Assembly: GCA_018883545.1 (NCBI GenBank)
Contig: JAHLEH010000001.1
Span: 1,087,394 to 1,151,393, forward strand
DNA: 64,000 bases
Direction of reading: 5' to 3'
Origin: Marixanthotalea marina
GTDB lineage: Bacteria > Bacteroidota > Bacteroidia > Flavobacteriales > Flavobacteriaceae
The notes under the pieces are model-generated. The model did no database searches, was not told the origin of the DNA, and saw nothing but the letters and a program-made list of their open reading frames with translations. Below, in pieces: positions 54,469 through 63,480 of this stretch; positions within the stretch are counted from its first letter, which is position 1, and every line of letters begins with the position of its first letter. The position numbers were made by a program, and so were the translations under genes.

Positions 54469-55728
54469 ATGAAAAAGGTCTTGTCTATCGTATTATTTTT
54501 GTTTGTTTCAACAAACACTTTTGCATCTTACATACTTATTCCAATGGATGCCGATGGACAAAAAAACCATCTAAAGGCCTATGGTATTACTTATTGGGTC
54601 TTAACCAAAGATTTAAAAGTTAAATGGTTGCTCAATTATAGGGGTGGTTCTTTTTTGTTGCCTGATACTCCAGATATTCAGAAAGAATGTCAAATTAGGG
54701 GCGTTTCTTTCGAACAATTATCAGATAACAAAACACAGGGTATTTTAGAGGAAATAAGCAGCCCTAGTCAAAACATGGAAGCGGTTGTTTTAGAAAAAGC
54801 GCCTAAAATTGCGGTGTATGCCCCTAAGGAAAATCAACCTTGGGACGATGCTGTTACCATGGTTTTAGAGTATGCCGAAATTCCATATGATAAAGTTTAT
54901 GATGAAGAAGTTTTAAATGATGAGCTTCTTTTGTACGATTGGTTGCATTTGCACCATGAAGACTTTACAGGGCAATACGGTAAGTTTTATGGTATGTACA
55001 GGGCTACATCGTGGTATATTGAAGATAAAAAAAATGCCGAAAAATTAGCGGAAAAGTTAGGGTATGATAAAGTGTCTGAGGAAAAATTGGCGGTAGCTTT
55101 GAAAATAAGGAATTATGTAATTGGTGGCGGATTTATGTTTGCCATGTGCAGTGCAGCCGATAGTTTTGACATAGCGCTTGCCGCTGAAGGACTGGATATT
55201 TGCGAACCTATGTTCGATGGCGATGGTAGTGATCCAGGCTACCAAAATAAGATTGATTATAATAAAACATTCGCTTTTACAGATTTCACATTAGAACAAA
55301 ACCCGATGGTTTACGAGTTTTCATCGATTGATATGTCACGAAATAGAAAAGTACCTAGAATGAGCGATTATTTCACGTTGATGGAATTCTCTGCAAAATG
55401 GGATCCTGTACCGACTATGTTGTGCCAAAATCACACGGCTTTGGTTAAAGGGTTTATGGGACAAACCACATCATTTAACAGAGATGAGATAAAATCCAAT
55501 GTGTTGGTTTTGGGAGAAAGTAAAATTAATGGTGAAGCAAAATACATTCATGGCATAAAAGGTAAAGGCTTCTTCACCTTTTATGGTGGCCACGATCCAG
55601 AAGACTATCAGCATAGGGTAGGAGATTCTAAAACTGAATTAGATTTGCATACAACATCTCCAGGATACAGGCTAATATTAAACAATGTGCTGTTTCCTGC
55701 AGCTAAAAAGAAAAAACAGAAAACCTAA
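54469..55728 (+). CDS. Conserved exported protein of unknown function (often labelled asparagine synthetase B)
   Basis: I chose the ATG at 54469 because it opens a normal signal peptide (MKKVLSIVLFLFVSTNTFA). A TTG 18 bases upstream would add six unlikely residues. The 419-residue protein has no glutamine amidotransferase Cys2 and no PP-loop motif, so the asparagine synthetase name used for similar Bacteroidota proteins (recalled, not checked) has no support in the sequence. The middle (NYVIGGGFMFAMCSAADSFD) and end (GFFTFYGGHDPEDYQH) have the look of a ThuA/amidotransferase-like Rossmann fold, which is a guess. It follows dnaB and abuts the next convergent gene with no gap. Confidence 0.75.
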   Translation: MKKVLSIVLFLFVSTNTFASYILIPMDADGQKNHLKAYGITYWVLTKDLKVKWLLNYRGGSFLLPDTPDIQKECQIRGVSFEQLSDNKTQGILEEISSPSQNMEAVVLEKAPKIAVYAPKENQPWDDAVTMVLEYAEIPYDKVYDEEVLNDELLLYDWLHLHHEDFTGQYGKFYGMYRATSWYIEDKKNAEKLAEKLGYDKVSEEKLAVALKIRNYVIGGGFMFAMCSAADSFDIALAAEGLDICEPMFDGDGSDPGYQNKIDYNKTFAFTDFTLEQNPMVYEFSSIDMSRNRKVPRMSDYFTLMEFSAKWDPVPTMLCQNHTALVKGFMGQTTSFNRDEIKSNVLVLGESKINGEAKYIHGIKGKGFFTFYGGHDPEDYQHRVGDSKTELDLHTTSPGYRLILNNVLFPAAKKKKQKT

Positions 55729-56175
55729 TTAATTTTCTACAATAATTTGTTTGCTAAAGGTGTAAATGTAGCCATCGGCTGCTGGCCCACTGGATGTTTC
55801 GTTTTGGTCAATAACTAAAGTGTTGTTGGTAACTATTATCTCCCCAAACTCGTTATTATTTAAGGAAATGAAAGCTTCATTTCCATTGCCTGTTTCGGTT
55901 ATATAATAAGGGTAGGTGCCAGTGTCTAAGCCATCCTCTAAAGAGGGTGTTTCGTTATTGTTTGTAACAGTAAGAACTTTGCTTATTTCATTAAATTCCC
56001 AAACGACAACATTAATATCAAAATCATTGTCAACTCCATTAATACCACCACTCACATTTGCTAAATGCCAAAGTACTCGAACAACTTCTTGTTGATTTTC
56101 ATTTGTATCGTTGCCTAAAGAACAATTGGTTAAAGAGAAGAAACTTAATAAGGTAATTAATATAATTTTTTTCAT
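55729..56175 (-). CDS. Small lipoprotein of unknown function
   Basis: This 148-residue protein has a lipoprotein signal peptide (FFSLTNCSLG, Cys19) and a mature part that is beta-rich and acidic (VRVLWHLANVSGGINGV, VVWEFNEISKVLTVTNN, YIYTFSKQIIVEN). The pattern W-L..V.GG...D resembles small lipocalin-like lipoproteins of Flavobacteriia, but I cannot assign a family with confidence. Its stop codon directly abuts the stop of the upstream convergent gene. Confidence 0.7.
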   Translation of the reverse strand: MKKIILITLLSFFSLTNCSLGNDTNENQQEVVRVLWHLANVSGGINGVDNDFDINVVVWEFNEISKVLTVTNNNETPSLEDGLDTGTYPYYITETGNGNEAFISLNNNEFGEIIVTNNTLVIDQNETSSGPAADGYIYTFSKQIIVEN

Positions 56176-56297
56176 TTTGTAGTTTTTTATAAGATGCTTT
56201 TAAATAAAAAAGGTTGCGTAAAAAAAGTGGTTTATGCTTTTATTTGGCAATATAAGTTTTACTTTGTGGGTTAAAGTAAAAAAATATATTAAAAGGA

Positions 56298-56720
56298 ATG
56301 AAGTTTTATCAAAAGGAATTAAAATTAAACCCATATTCAAGGGGTTTTCATTTAATTACACATGAAATACTTGATGTTTTATCAGAAATAAAAGACATAA
56401 GAATAGGTCAATTACAAGTGTTTATTAAACATACATCGGCAAGCCTAACTTTAAACGAAAATGCCGATTACACAGTTAGGGGAGATTTTGAACGCCATTT
56501 CAATGTCATGGTTCCAGAGAATGCACCATATTATAGACATACCTATGAGGGCAGTGACGATATGCCTGCCCATATAAAAGCCTCATTATTGGGGGCTTCA
56601 GTGAATGTGCCTATTACCAATGGTAAATTGAATTTGGGCATTTGGCAGGGAATTTATTTATGTGAACACAGAAACAATGCAGGCAGCAGGAAATTGGTAA
56701 TTACAGCCTTTGGTAATTAA
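56298..56720 (+). CDS. YjbQ/UPF0047 family protein
   Basis: This 140-residue cytoplasmic protein matches the YjbQ family throughout: GFHLITHEILDVL, VFIKHTSASLTLNENAD, DDMPAHIKASLLG and GIWQGIYLCEHR. The conserved His and Glu residues probably form a metal or phosphate site. Members have been reported to show weak thiamine-phosphate synthase activity, but the true role is unclear. It overlaps the convergent HAD gene by 4 bases. Confidence 0.88.
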   Translation: MKFYQKELKLNPYSRGFHLITHEILDVLSEIKDIRIGQLQVFIKHTSASLTLNENADYTVRGDFERHFNVMVPENAPYYRHTYEGSDDMPAHIKASLLGASVNVPITNGKLNLGIWQGIYLCEHRNNAGSRKLVITAFGN

Positions 56721-57529
56721 ACACTAGCCTTTTTAGCTTCAATAAGTTTTTCTAAAATGGTTTCAACGCCAAATTCATTATTGCTTTTTGTATTGAATTT
56801 TGCAATTCTTTTTACATTACTATTCGCATTTTCCATGGCAAAGCTAAAGTCAGCTTTTAATAGCATTTCAATATCATTATCATAATCGCCAATAGCTATT
56901 GTTTGTTCGGAAGAAATATTATATTGTTTCTGGATTATTGATAAAGCCTTTCCCTTATTGGCTTCAATGTGAAATATATCAACCCAATGCTTTCCTGAAA
57001 CGATAACTTTATATTCAGTGTCAAACCGATTGAATAATGGATAAATTTGCTTTCGTGCATCTTCATGGTTGTAAAGTGCTATTTTTAAAATGTCTTCGTC
57101 AATTTCTTTAATAGAGTCTATTAAAGAATAATTAGGGTAATATTCGGTTAGCAACTTAATAAACCCATCCGAAGAATTTTTGAAATATGCTTTATGTTTT
57201 GTGCAAAAAACAGGATGTATATGATTGTGCTTATCAATTAATTTTTCCACTTCAAACAAATTATTATTTGGAAGTGGGGTGGATAAAATTTCAGTACCAT
57301 TTTTGCCAACTATACTACCGTTCTCGGCAACAATAATAATGTCATTTTTTATTGGGTCAAGCTTTTCTGTGATGCTATAGTAAGGTCTTCCACTAGCAGC
57401 CACAAATAGTATGTTGTGTTTTTTTAATTCTTTAAATAGATTGAAAAATAAATCACTTACTTCGTGATTGGAATTTAGTAAAGTACCATCCATGTCTGTG
57501 GCAACTAACTTGATTTGGGATAAATCCAT
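56717..57529 (-). CDS. Cof-type HAD-superfamily phosphatase
   Basis: This 270-residue protein carries the HAD motifs in order: DMDGTLL (nucleophile Asp), AASGRPYY, the Lys-containing region near NKGKAL and GDYDNDIEML. The large C2 cap domain between the second and third motifs is typical of Cof-type sugar-phosphate phosphatases. The substrate is unknown. It is a single gene with its 3' end overlapping YjbQ. Confidence 0.9.
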   Translation of the reverse strand: MDLSQIKLVATDMDGTLLNSNHEVSDLFFNLFKELKKHNILFVAASGRPYYSITEKLDPIKNDIIIVAENGSIVGKNGTEILSTPLPNNNLFEVEKLIDKHNHIHPVFCTKHKAYFKNSSDGFIKLLTEYYPNYSLIDSIKEIDEDILKIALYNHEDARKQIYPLFNRFDTEYKVIVSGKHWVDIFHIEANKGKALSIIQKQYNISSEQTIAIGDYDNDIEMLLKADFSFAMENANSNVKRIAKFNTKSNNEFGVETILEKLIEAKKASV

Positions 57530-57608
57530 GTGTTTGAATTAATTTAAGCTGCAAAAATAAGATTAATAAAATAGTTAACCTTAAATAATTATTAAGTTTA
57601 AAAAAACA

Positions 57609-57638
57609 AAAAATCCAGCCCTTTCGAACTGGATTTTT
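57609..57638 (-). terminator. Terminator after the putative thioester lipoprotein
   Basis: The 10-bp stem is AAAAATCCAG/CTGGATTTTT with loop CCCTTTCGAA, followed on the minus strand by a T-run. It is nearly identical to the hairpin at 60101-60129. Confidence 0.85.
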
Positions 57639-57660
57639 ATTATGATTTTGTGATTAATTA

Positions 57661-58755
57661 TTATTCTTCTTCAGCTCCATATTGGAAATATGTTGCCCAG
57701 TTATTCCCAGGGAAATCACACCCTTCACCATTTGCAGCTCCCCATGCAGTTTCTTCGCAATCATAATCACATGGGATTGGAATAGAAATCATTACAGGTT
57801 GAATATCATCTTCTGTTGGTAAGATTGCTATACCCATTAGCTCGCCACAAGCTGGTTCAAAATCTAGATTTTCTAATGCCAAATCTACAATTTCTTGACC
57901 GTTACTCTCTTCCCAAGTTCCTAAACAACAGTAACTAGTGTCATTATCAAGTTCTAATAACTCCCATATGGCCCATTGAATTTCTCCAAAAGTATAGCCT
58001 TGTGATATAAAGTCTTGGTTCACAATCCAATTTACAGCTCCAAGGTTTTCAGGTTTATCTACTGCACCATCTACATTTTCATCATAAAGAGGATAGATAT
58101 TAGCATTAAAACATTCCCCATTACCAAGATTTTTATAAAGATCTATACACCAAGCATCATAATTGCCAGCTAAAAAGCTTTCGCCACCAATATTAATATC
58201 AAAATAACTGTTACCATCTCCTTTATCAGTTACACACACTTGCTCAGTTAGTGGTAGCAATTCAATATTTGTATTGAATTCATCAGAACTTGATTTACAA
58301 ACTACAACAGCATGAGCTGCAATATATGGGCCATCTGCTATTGGTACCATATATTCAACACTCGATTCGCAATCATGAGAACCGCTATATTCAAAATGTC
58401 CATTTTTGGGATTTCCACCTCCACTTATAGGGAAGTACATCGGGTCAGTTACTACCGATAAATGTGTTTCGGTAAGACAGTACCCGTCATCTGTAATTAA
58501 ATAAGTAATTTTGTAGTAATCACCATCTTCTTCCACGGTAACTTTACCAACTTCGGTAAATTGACCAGCAATTAACTTTACTTCATTTGCAGTAAAATCA
58601 CATTCCTCAAATACTGGAGTTTTAGGCCCGCCCTTTTTTGCAGACAATAAAGCGTTATCAGCATCAGACAGTTCTTCGGTTTGACAGCCAAAAGCAGCAA
58701 AAACGAGTGCAGCACATAAAAAAAGTCTGTAAAATTTAGTTAGATTTTTTTTCAT
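57661..58755 (-). CDS. Surface-type lipoprotein with possible internal thioester domain
   Basis: This 364-residue protein has a lipoprotein signal (FAAFGCQTEEL; the Q-T-E-E after the Cys resembles the Bacteroidota surface-export signal). The first half (YKITYLITDDGYCLTETHLS) resembles a secreted beta-domain seen in many marine bacteria. The second half has a Cys in YDAWCIDLYKNL and a Gln in GEIQWAIWELL, spaced like the Cys and Gln that form the internal thioester in Gram-positive thioester-domain adhesins, with NWIVNQ between them. It ends CEETAWGAANGEGCDFPGNN. Mature protein is acidic and Cys-rich. It is divergent from the ATP-grasp gene. Adhesion is inference. Confidence 0.6.
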   Translation of the reverse strand: MKKNLTKFYRLFLCAALVFAAFGCQTEELSDADNALLSAKKGGPKTPVFEECDFTANEVKLIAGQFTEVGKVTVEEDGDYYKITYLITDDGYCLTETHLSVVTDPMYFPISGGGNPKNGHFEYSGSHDCESSVEYMVPIADGPYIAAHAVVVCKSSSDEFNTNIELLPLTEQVCVTDKGDGNSYFDINIGGESFLAGNYDAWCIDLYKNLGNGECFNANIYPLYDENVDGAVDKPENLGAVNWIVNQDFISQGYTFGEIQWAIWELLELDNDTSYCCLGTWEESNGQEIVDLALENLDFEPACGELMGIAILPTEDDIQPVMISIPIPCDYDCEETAWGAANGEGCDFPGNNWATYFQYGAEEE

Positions 58756-58805
58756 AATGGATAAATTAAATTAATATTTAGTTTTGCTATTAATCTAAAT
58801 TTTTA

Positions 58806-58817
58806 ATTAGATCTAAT
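58806..58817. promoter_or_regulatory. ATTAGATCTAAT palindrome in the divergent intergenic region
   Basis: This 12-base perfect palindrome has further partial copies nearby (AATCTAAA at about 58792 and ATTAGATAAT at about 58848). It lies between the divergent lipoprotein and ATP-grasp genes. A shared operator is possible but unproven in such AT-rich sequence. Confidence 0.3.
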
Positions 58818-58939
58818 ATATGAGAGTTTATTTATAAAAAATTAAATATTAGATAATTAACATTAATAATCGATAAGTGTAGACGTATATTCTATATCAT
58901 AGATTAACAGTTAAAATTTCGGTTAAAAATATTTTAGTA

Positions 58940-58990
58940 ATGATTCTTAAAAGGAATTTTAATTTAACTTGGCTTAAAAATATTAAATGA
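58940..58990 (+). CDS. Possible 16-residue leader ORF overlapping the ATP-grasp start
   Basis: The frame encodes MILKRNFNLTWLKNIK and ends with TGA inside ATGA, where the ATG is the start of the ATP-grasp gene. The overlap would allow translational coupling. It is too short and too AT-rich to separate from chance by sequence alone. Confidence 0.25.
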   Translation: MILKRNFNLTWLKNIK

Positions 58991-60099
58991 AATTTTCAAT
59001 TTTAATTCCCGATGCAGAAAAAAATTATGTTTTTGCTGTAATAAATTGTCTTTCTCAGGTAAGTAGAGTTGATATTTACCTAATGTCAAATGAAGAACAT
59101 CACTCAATTAAATATTCAAAGCATATTAAAAATCACTCTTATTATCCAAAGACTAATGATGAAACAGTTTGGTTATCTAATATAAATAATGAGCTAAAAA
59201 AGTACGATATAAACTTAGTAATGCCAATTTTTGAAGATGGGATTGGGACAATAATTAAATACAAAGATTCAATTTTATTTAAGGATAAATTATGCTTGAT
59301 GCCATCATATCAAAATTTTAACACAGCCCTTAATAAGAAATTGCTTTACCAGCATATGGTTAAAAATAAAATATCTTGTTGTACAGGTTTTGTATTTGAT
59401 AAGTATATTTTTAATAATAAGGAATTTAGATTTCCTGTTTTAATTAAACCCGTGAAAGGTACAGAAGGAGGCGTGGGAATACATAAGTTTTATAAAAAAA
59501 AGGAACTTGAACAATTTTTTGCTCAGAACAGCGATTTTAGTGATGCTTTTTTAATTGAAGAATTTATAGAAGGTTTTGATTTGAGTTGTAATGTTTTGTG
59601 TAAAGACGGCGAAATTCTTTTGTATACTATTCAAAAGGGAATTTTATTTGATGACAAACCATTCAGCTCTCCAATTGGAGTGAAATTTTTATTTGACTTG
59701 AGGTTACTCAAAGAAGTGGAAATATTAATAAAGTCTTTGGAATGGTCTGGTATTGCTAATATTGACATCAGATATGATTCCATTACTGATAACTTTAAAA
59801 TTATTGAAATTAATCCGAGATTTTGGGGGTCTCTTGAGGCATCACTCGCAGCAGGTATCAATTTTCCATATTTATATTGTTTATTAAGCTCAGGTCAAAA
59901 AATTGAAAAGCAAGAATATAATTTTATAGAGTATCTTAATTTTAATGCACTGGTTAAAGCTATAAAAAATGATAAGAAACTTATATTTCATATCAAATTT
60001 ATATTAAATAATACTCAATTAAAGTTTATATTAAATGACCCTAAGTTGTATTTGCGTAAACTTTATATTAGATTTAAATTGTTTTTAAGACCAAAATAA
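58987..60099 (+). CDS. ATP-grasp ligase of unknown substrate
   Basis: This 370-residue protein has an N-terminal Rossmann-like preATP-grasp domain (FSILIPDAEKNYVFAVINCL) and an ATP-grasp domain. Visible motifs are FPVLIKPVKGTEGGVGI (glycine-rich loop), LIEEFIEGFDLSCNVL, and the metal-binding IANIDIRYD and KIIEINPRFWGSLEAS. This is the carboxylate-amine ligase type of enzyme related to PylC and carbamoyl-phosphate synthase halves. It would join a carboxylate to an amine or thiol with ATP. No biosynthetic partner lies nearby. The basic C-terminal 60 residues are extremely rich in Leu/Lys/Ile/Phe, and base composition is more AT-rich than its neighbours, which hints at transfer. Confidence 0.82.
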   Translation: MKFSILIPDAEKNYVFAVINCLSQVSRVDIYLMSNEEHHSIKYSKHIKNHSYYPKTNDETVWLSNINNELKKYDINLVMPIFEDGIGTIIKYKDSILFKDKLCLMPSYQNFNTALNKKLLYQHMVKNKISCCTGFVFDKYIFNNKEFRFPVLIKPVKGTEGGVGIHKFYKKKELEQFFAQNSDFSDAFLIEEFIEGFDLSCNVLCKDGEILLYTIQKGILFDDKPFSSPIGVKFLFDLRLLKEVEILIKSLEWSGIANIDIRYDSITDNFKIIEINPRFWGSLEASLAAGINFPYLYCLLSSGQKIEKQEYNFIEYLNFNALVKAIKNDKKLIFHIKFILNNTQLKFILNDPKLYLRKLYIRFKLFLRPK

Positions 60100-60100
60100 A

Positions 60101-60129
60101 AAAATCCAGCTTCTTTCGAACTGGATTTT
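60101..60129. terminator. Bidirectional terminator between ATP-grasp and rplT
   Basis: The stem is AAAATCCAG/CTGGATTTT with an 11-base loop ending TTTCGAA, flanked by A and T runs. It can end the ATP-grasp transcript and the convergent rplT operon. A second small GGCG/CGCC hairpin overlaps the rplT stop at about 60157-60173. Confidence 0.8.
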
Positions 60130-60171
60130 CATTAAGCGAATAATATATTGTTATACAATAGGCGAAACGCC

Positions 60172-60516
60172 TTATTTTACTTTCTCTACAACAGCTTTAA
60201 AAGCCTCTGGGTTGTTCATAGCTAAATCGGCTAAAACCTTACGGTTTAATTCGATATCGTTAGCTTTAAGTTTTCCCATAAATTGAGAATAAGACAATCC
60301 ATGCAATCTAGCTCCTGCATTTATACGTGTAATCCATAAAGCACGGAATGTTCTCTTTTTATTTCTACGGTCTCTGTACGAGTATAACATCGCTTTATCA
60401 ACCGCGTTTTTGGCTACTGTCCAAACGTTTTTACGTCTTCCAAAATAACCTTTAGCTTGTTTCAGAACCTTTTTTCTACGGGCTCTCTTTGCTACAGAAT
60501 TTACTGATCTTGGCAT
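60172..60516 (-). CDS. rplT: 50S ribosomal protein L20
   Basis: This 114-residue basic protein has the full L20 pattern: [20 protein letters not shown], the KGYFGRRKN stretch and [21 protein letters not shown]20 binds 23S rRNA early in 50S assembly and in several bacteria represses its own operon. It is the last gene of the thrS-infC-rpmI-rplT unit, separated from rpmI by 98 bases. Confidence 0.97.
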   Translation of the reverse strand: MPRSVNSVAKRARRKKVLKQAKGYFGRRKNVWTVAKNAVDKAMLYSYRDRRNKKRTFRALWITRINAGARLHGLSYSQFMGKLKANDIELNRKVLADLAMNNPEAFKAVVEKVK

Positions 60517-60614
60517 AATTTTAATTGTTTTTTGTAGTAGGCGGTCTTTTAACAGACTCTTTTATTGGGCCTAACTCCAGGGTTTATAAATTTATTTAAC
60601 CGGTTAAATGATGG

Positions 60615-60812
60615 CTACTTTAAACGTAACATCAATTTAACATTGCTCTCATCTGATTCATGTACTAATGTATCATGAGTCAGGGCAAGCTTACGCTTTT
60701 TAGACTTCTTCGTTAAGATGTGACTTTTAAAAGCGTGCTTTCTTTTGATTTTACCAGTACCAGTAAGTTTAAAACGTTTTTTGGCACTAGATTTTGTTTT
60801 TTGTTTAGGCAT
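60615..60812 (-). CDS. rpmI: 50S ribosomal protein L35
   Basis: This 65-residue basic protein has the L35 signature [20 protein letters not shown] followed by [15 protein letters not shown]. It lies between infC and rplT in the conserved order, 62 bases after infC. Confidence 0.97.
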   Translation of the reverse strand: MPKQKTKSSAKKRFKLTGTGKIKRKHAFKSHILTKKSKKRKLALTHDTLVHESDESNVKLMLRLK

Positions 60813-60874
60813 CTTCTTTCTCCTAGTTTTAATTATTTCGCTTAATTATTTAAAATATCGACGATTCGATAGAT

Positions 60875-61423
60875 TTACTTTTTTGGGGCAATGAACATAG
60901 TCATTCGCTTACCTTCCAGTTTTGGCATTTGTTCAACCTTGCCATATTCTTCAAGGTCTTGGGCCAAACGTAATAATAATATTTGCCCTTGTTCCTTAAA
61001 CACGATTGAACGTCCTTTAAAAAATACGAATGCTTTTAGTTTAGCTCCTTCTTTTAAAAACTTCTCAGCGTGTTTTTTCTTAAATTCGTAGTCATGATCG
61101 TCGGTTTGAGGTCCAAAACGAATCTCTTTAATGATTACTTTTGTGGCTTTGGCCTTGATAACTTTTTCACGTTTCTTCTGTTCATAAAGAAACTTTTTAT
61201 AGTCCATAACCTTGCAAACAGGAGGATCGGCATTAGGGGAAATCTCAACTAAATCTAACCCCTGTTCGTCAGCTATTTTTAAAGCTTCTCGTGTGGGATA
61301 AACTCCCATTTCCACGTTATCACCTACCAAACGAACTTTTGGTGATGAGATTTTAGAGTTAATCTTATACTTTTCCTCTTGTGATACCCTTAAATTGGGT
61401 TGGTTTCTTCTTCTAATTGCTAT
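60875..61423 (-). CDS. infC: Translation initiation factor IF-3 with a non-AUG start
   Basis: IF-3 binds the 30S subunit and discriminates against non-canonical start codons. The recognisable protein begins [20 protein letters not shown], but that frame has no ATG, GTG or usable TTG ahead of it: an in-frame TAA at 61436-61438 is followed by ATA, GAT, AGA, GCC, ATA, GCA, ATT. I place the start at the ATA at 61423 (182 residues). The ATT at 61417 is the alternative. The only standard start, a TTG at 61330, would delete ~30 conserved residues. A rare start codon is the known device for IF-3 autoregulation in Escherichia coli (AUU). The gap to thrS is 29 bases. Confidence 0.9.
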   Translation of the reverse strand: MAIRRRNQPNLRVSQEEKYKINSKISSPKVRLVGDNVEMGVYPTREALKIADEQGLDLVEISPNADPPVCKVMDYKKFLYEQKKREKVIKAKATKVIIKEIRFGPQTDDHDYEFKKKHAEKFLKEGAKLKAFVFFKGRSIVFKEQGQILLLRLAQDLEEYGKVEQMPKLEGKRMTMFIAPKK

Positions 61424-61452
61424 GGCTCTATCTATTTAAGTTAAACTTTATT

Positions 61453-63387
61453 TTAAAACTGTTTTAACGTTTTGCTTATTTCGGTTTCAATGACTTTAGA
61501 GAAAGCTTCTATGGAAATCATCCCCAAATCTTCTCCACCGTGTTTGCGTACAGTTATTTTATCTTGCTCTTGCTCTTGCTCACCAATAATAAGCATGAAT
61601 GGGTATTTTTGCATTTCGGCTTCCCGAATTTTTTTCCCTACAGTCTCATTCCTATTATCTACAAGGGCGCGAATTTCGTTATTTTCTAGCAAATTTAAAA
61701 CTTTTTCGGCGTATTTTTCATATTTCTCACTGAGAGATAGTATGATGACTTGTTTAGGCATCAACCAAATAGGAAAATTACCTCCGGTATGTTCAAGTAA
61801 TAATGCTACAAAACGTTCCATACTTCCAAAAGGTGCCCTGTGTATCATTACTGGTCGGTGCAGTTCATTATCACTACCTTTATAAGTTAAGTCAAATCTT
61901 TCAGGAAGGTTGTAGTCAACTTGAATCGTACCCAATTGCCAACGTCTTCCTAAAGCGTCTTTAACCATAAAGTCCAGCTTGGGGCCATAAAAAGCGGCTT
62001 CACCAGTTTCAATTACAAAATTCAAACCTTTATCGGTGGCAGCATTTATAATGGCTTGCTCTGCTTTTTCCCAATTCTTAACATCTCCTATATATTTGTC
62101 TGGATTTTCTGGATCTCTTACAGATACTTGGGCGGTAAAGTTTTCAAACCCTAAAGATCCAAAAACATATAACACCAAGTCAATTACATTTTTAAACTCT
62201 TGATCTAATTGATCTGGCGTACAGAATAAATGGGCGTCATCTTGGGTAAATCCTCTTACTCTGGTCAAACCATGTAGTTCGCCACTTTGCTCGTATCTAT
62301 AAACAGTGCCAAATTCTGCATAGCGTTTTGGTAAATCCTTATAGGACCATTGGCTGTTAGCGTATATTTCACAGTGGTGCGGACAGTTCATGGGCTTTAA
62401 CAAAAACTCCTCATCTTCTTTAGGTGTATGAATTGGCTGAAAACTATCTGCTCCATATTTAGCATAGTGCCCAGAAGTTACATATAATTCTTTCTGTCCT
62501 ATATGTGGGGTAACCACCATTTCATAACCCGCTTTCTTTTGTGCTTTCTTTAAAAAGTTTTCCAAACGCTCACGTAAGGCGGCTCCTTTAGGCAGCCACA
62601 AAGGCAAGCCTTGTCCCACTTTTTTAGAAAAAGTGAACAATTCCAATTCTTTGCCTAGCTTTCTATGGTCGCGTTTTTTGGCCTCTTCCAAAAAGTTTAA
62701 ATACTCGGTAAGTTCTTTTTGCTTCGGAAATGAAATAGCGTAAACACGTGTTAGCTGTTTGTTTTTTTCGTCACCTCGCCAATAAGCACCAGCAACTGAT
62801 AGTATCTTAACAGCTTTTATTATTTCGGTATTTGGTATATGGCCACCGCGGCATAAGTCGGTAAAGGTAGAATGGTCACAAAACGTAATAGTGCCATCTT
62901 CCAGGTTTTCAATAAGCTCGGTTTTAAACTCATTACCTTTATATATAGATAAAGCCTCCGCTTTCGACACATCACGCATTTTAAAATCGTGTTTGCCTCG
63001 CGCGATCTCAATCATTTTGTCCTCTAAGGCCTTAAAACCTTTGTCAGATATAGTATGTTCACCAAAATCTACATCATAATAAAACCCATTTTCTATAGCG
63101 GGTCCAATGGTAAGTTTAACACCAGGATACAATTCTTCTATGGCCTGGGCCATAACATGTGCAGAAGAATGCCAAAAAGCTTTCTTGCCTTCATCGTCTT
63201 TCCAGGTATATAGTATCAAAGACCCGTCGGTGGTGAGGGGGGTTGCCGTTTCAATAGTTTTACCATTAAAACTTGCAGAGATTACATTTCTAGCAAGTCC
63301 TTCACTAATGCTTTTGGCAACATCCATAGGAGTTGTATTCTTTTCAAACTCCTTTACACTTCCATCGGGTAATGTTATATGTATCAT
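61453..63387 (-). CDS. thrS: Threonyl-tRNA synthetase
   Basis: This 644-residue class II synthetase has the TGS domain ([16 protein letters not shown]), the editing domain with [17 protein letters not shown] and [11 protein letters not shown], the catalytic core (motif 2 around [20 protein letters not shown], zinc-site Cys in [13 protein letters not shown], motif 3 [11 protein letters not shown]) and the anticodon-binding domain. It charges tRNA-Thr with threonine. It is the first gene of the thrS-infC-rpmI-rplT operon, with its own promoter. Confidence 0.97.
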   Translation of the reverse strand: MIHITLPDGSVKEFEKNTTPMDVAKSISEGLARNVISASFNGKTIETATPLTTDGSLILYTWKDDEGKKAFWHSSAHVMAQAIEELYPGVKLTIGPAIENGFYYDVDFGEHTISDKGFKALEDKMIEIARGKHDFKMRDVSKAEALSIYKGNEFKTELIENLEDGTITFCDHSTFTDLCRGGHIPNTEIIKAVKILSVAGAYWRGDEKNKQLTRVYAISFPKQKELTEYLNFLEEAKKRDHRKLGKELELFTFSKKVGQGLPLWLPKGAALRERLENFLKKAQKKAGYEMVVTPHIGQKELYVTSGHYAKYGADSFQPIHTPKEDEEFLLKPMNCPHHCEIYANSQWSYKDLPKRYAEFGTVYRYEQSGELHGLTRVRGFTQDDAHLFCTPDQLDQEFKNVIDLVLYVFGSLGFENFTAQVSVRDPENPDKYIGDVKNWEKAEQAIINAATDKGLNFVIETGEAAFYGPKLDFMVKDALGRRWQLGTIQVDYNLPERFDLTYKGSDNELHRPVMIHRAPFGSMERFVALLLEHTGGNFPIWLMPKQVIILSLSEKYEKYAEKVLNLLENNEIRALVDNRNETVGKKIREAEMQKYPFMLIIGEQEQEQDKITVRKHGGEDLGMISIEAFSKVIETEISKTLKQF

Positions 63388-63410
63388 TAATATATTTTAA
63401 ATTCAGTGAG

Positions 63411-63441
63411 CAAAGATAATAGTATAAACAAACACACACAA
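63411..63441 (-). promoter_or_regulatory. Promoter of the thrS operon
   Basis: Read on the minus strand, TTG is followed after 20 bases by TATCTTTG, an exact TAnnTTTG box. The box ends 24 bases before the thrS start. Confidence 0.65.
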
Positions 63442-63480
63442 TATATATATAAGGATAAATTGTTCTAGCCCTTTTATTTT

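Noticed and set aside
61330..61332. TTG as the infC start
   Set aside because: It would remove about 30 residues of the conserved IF-3 N-terminal domain, which is clearly encoded upstream in the same frame.
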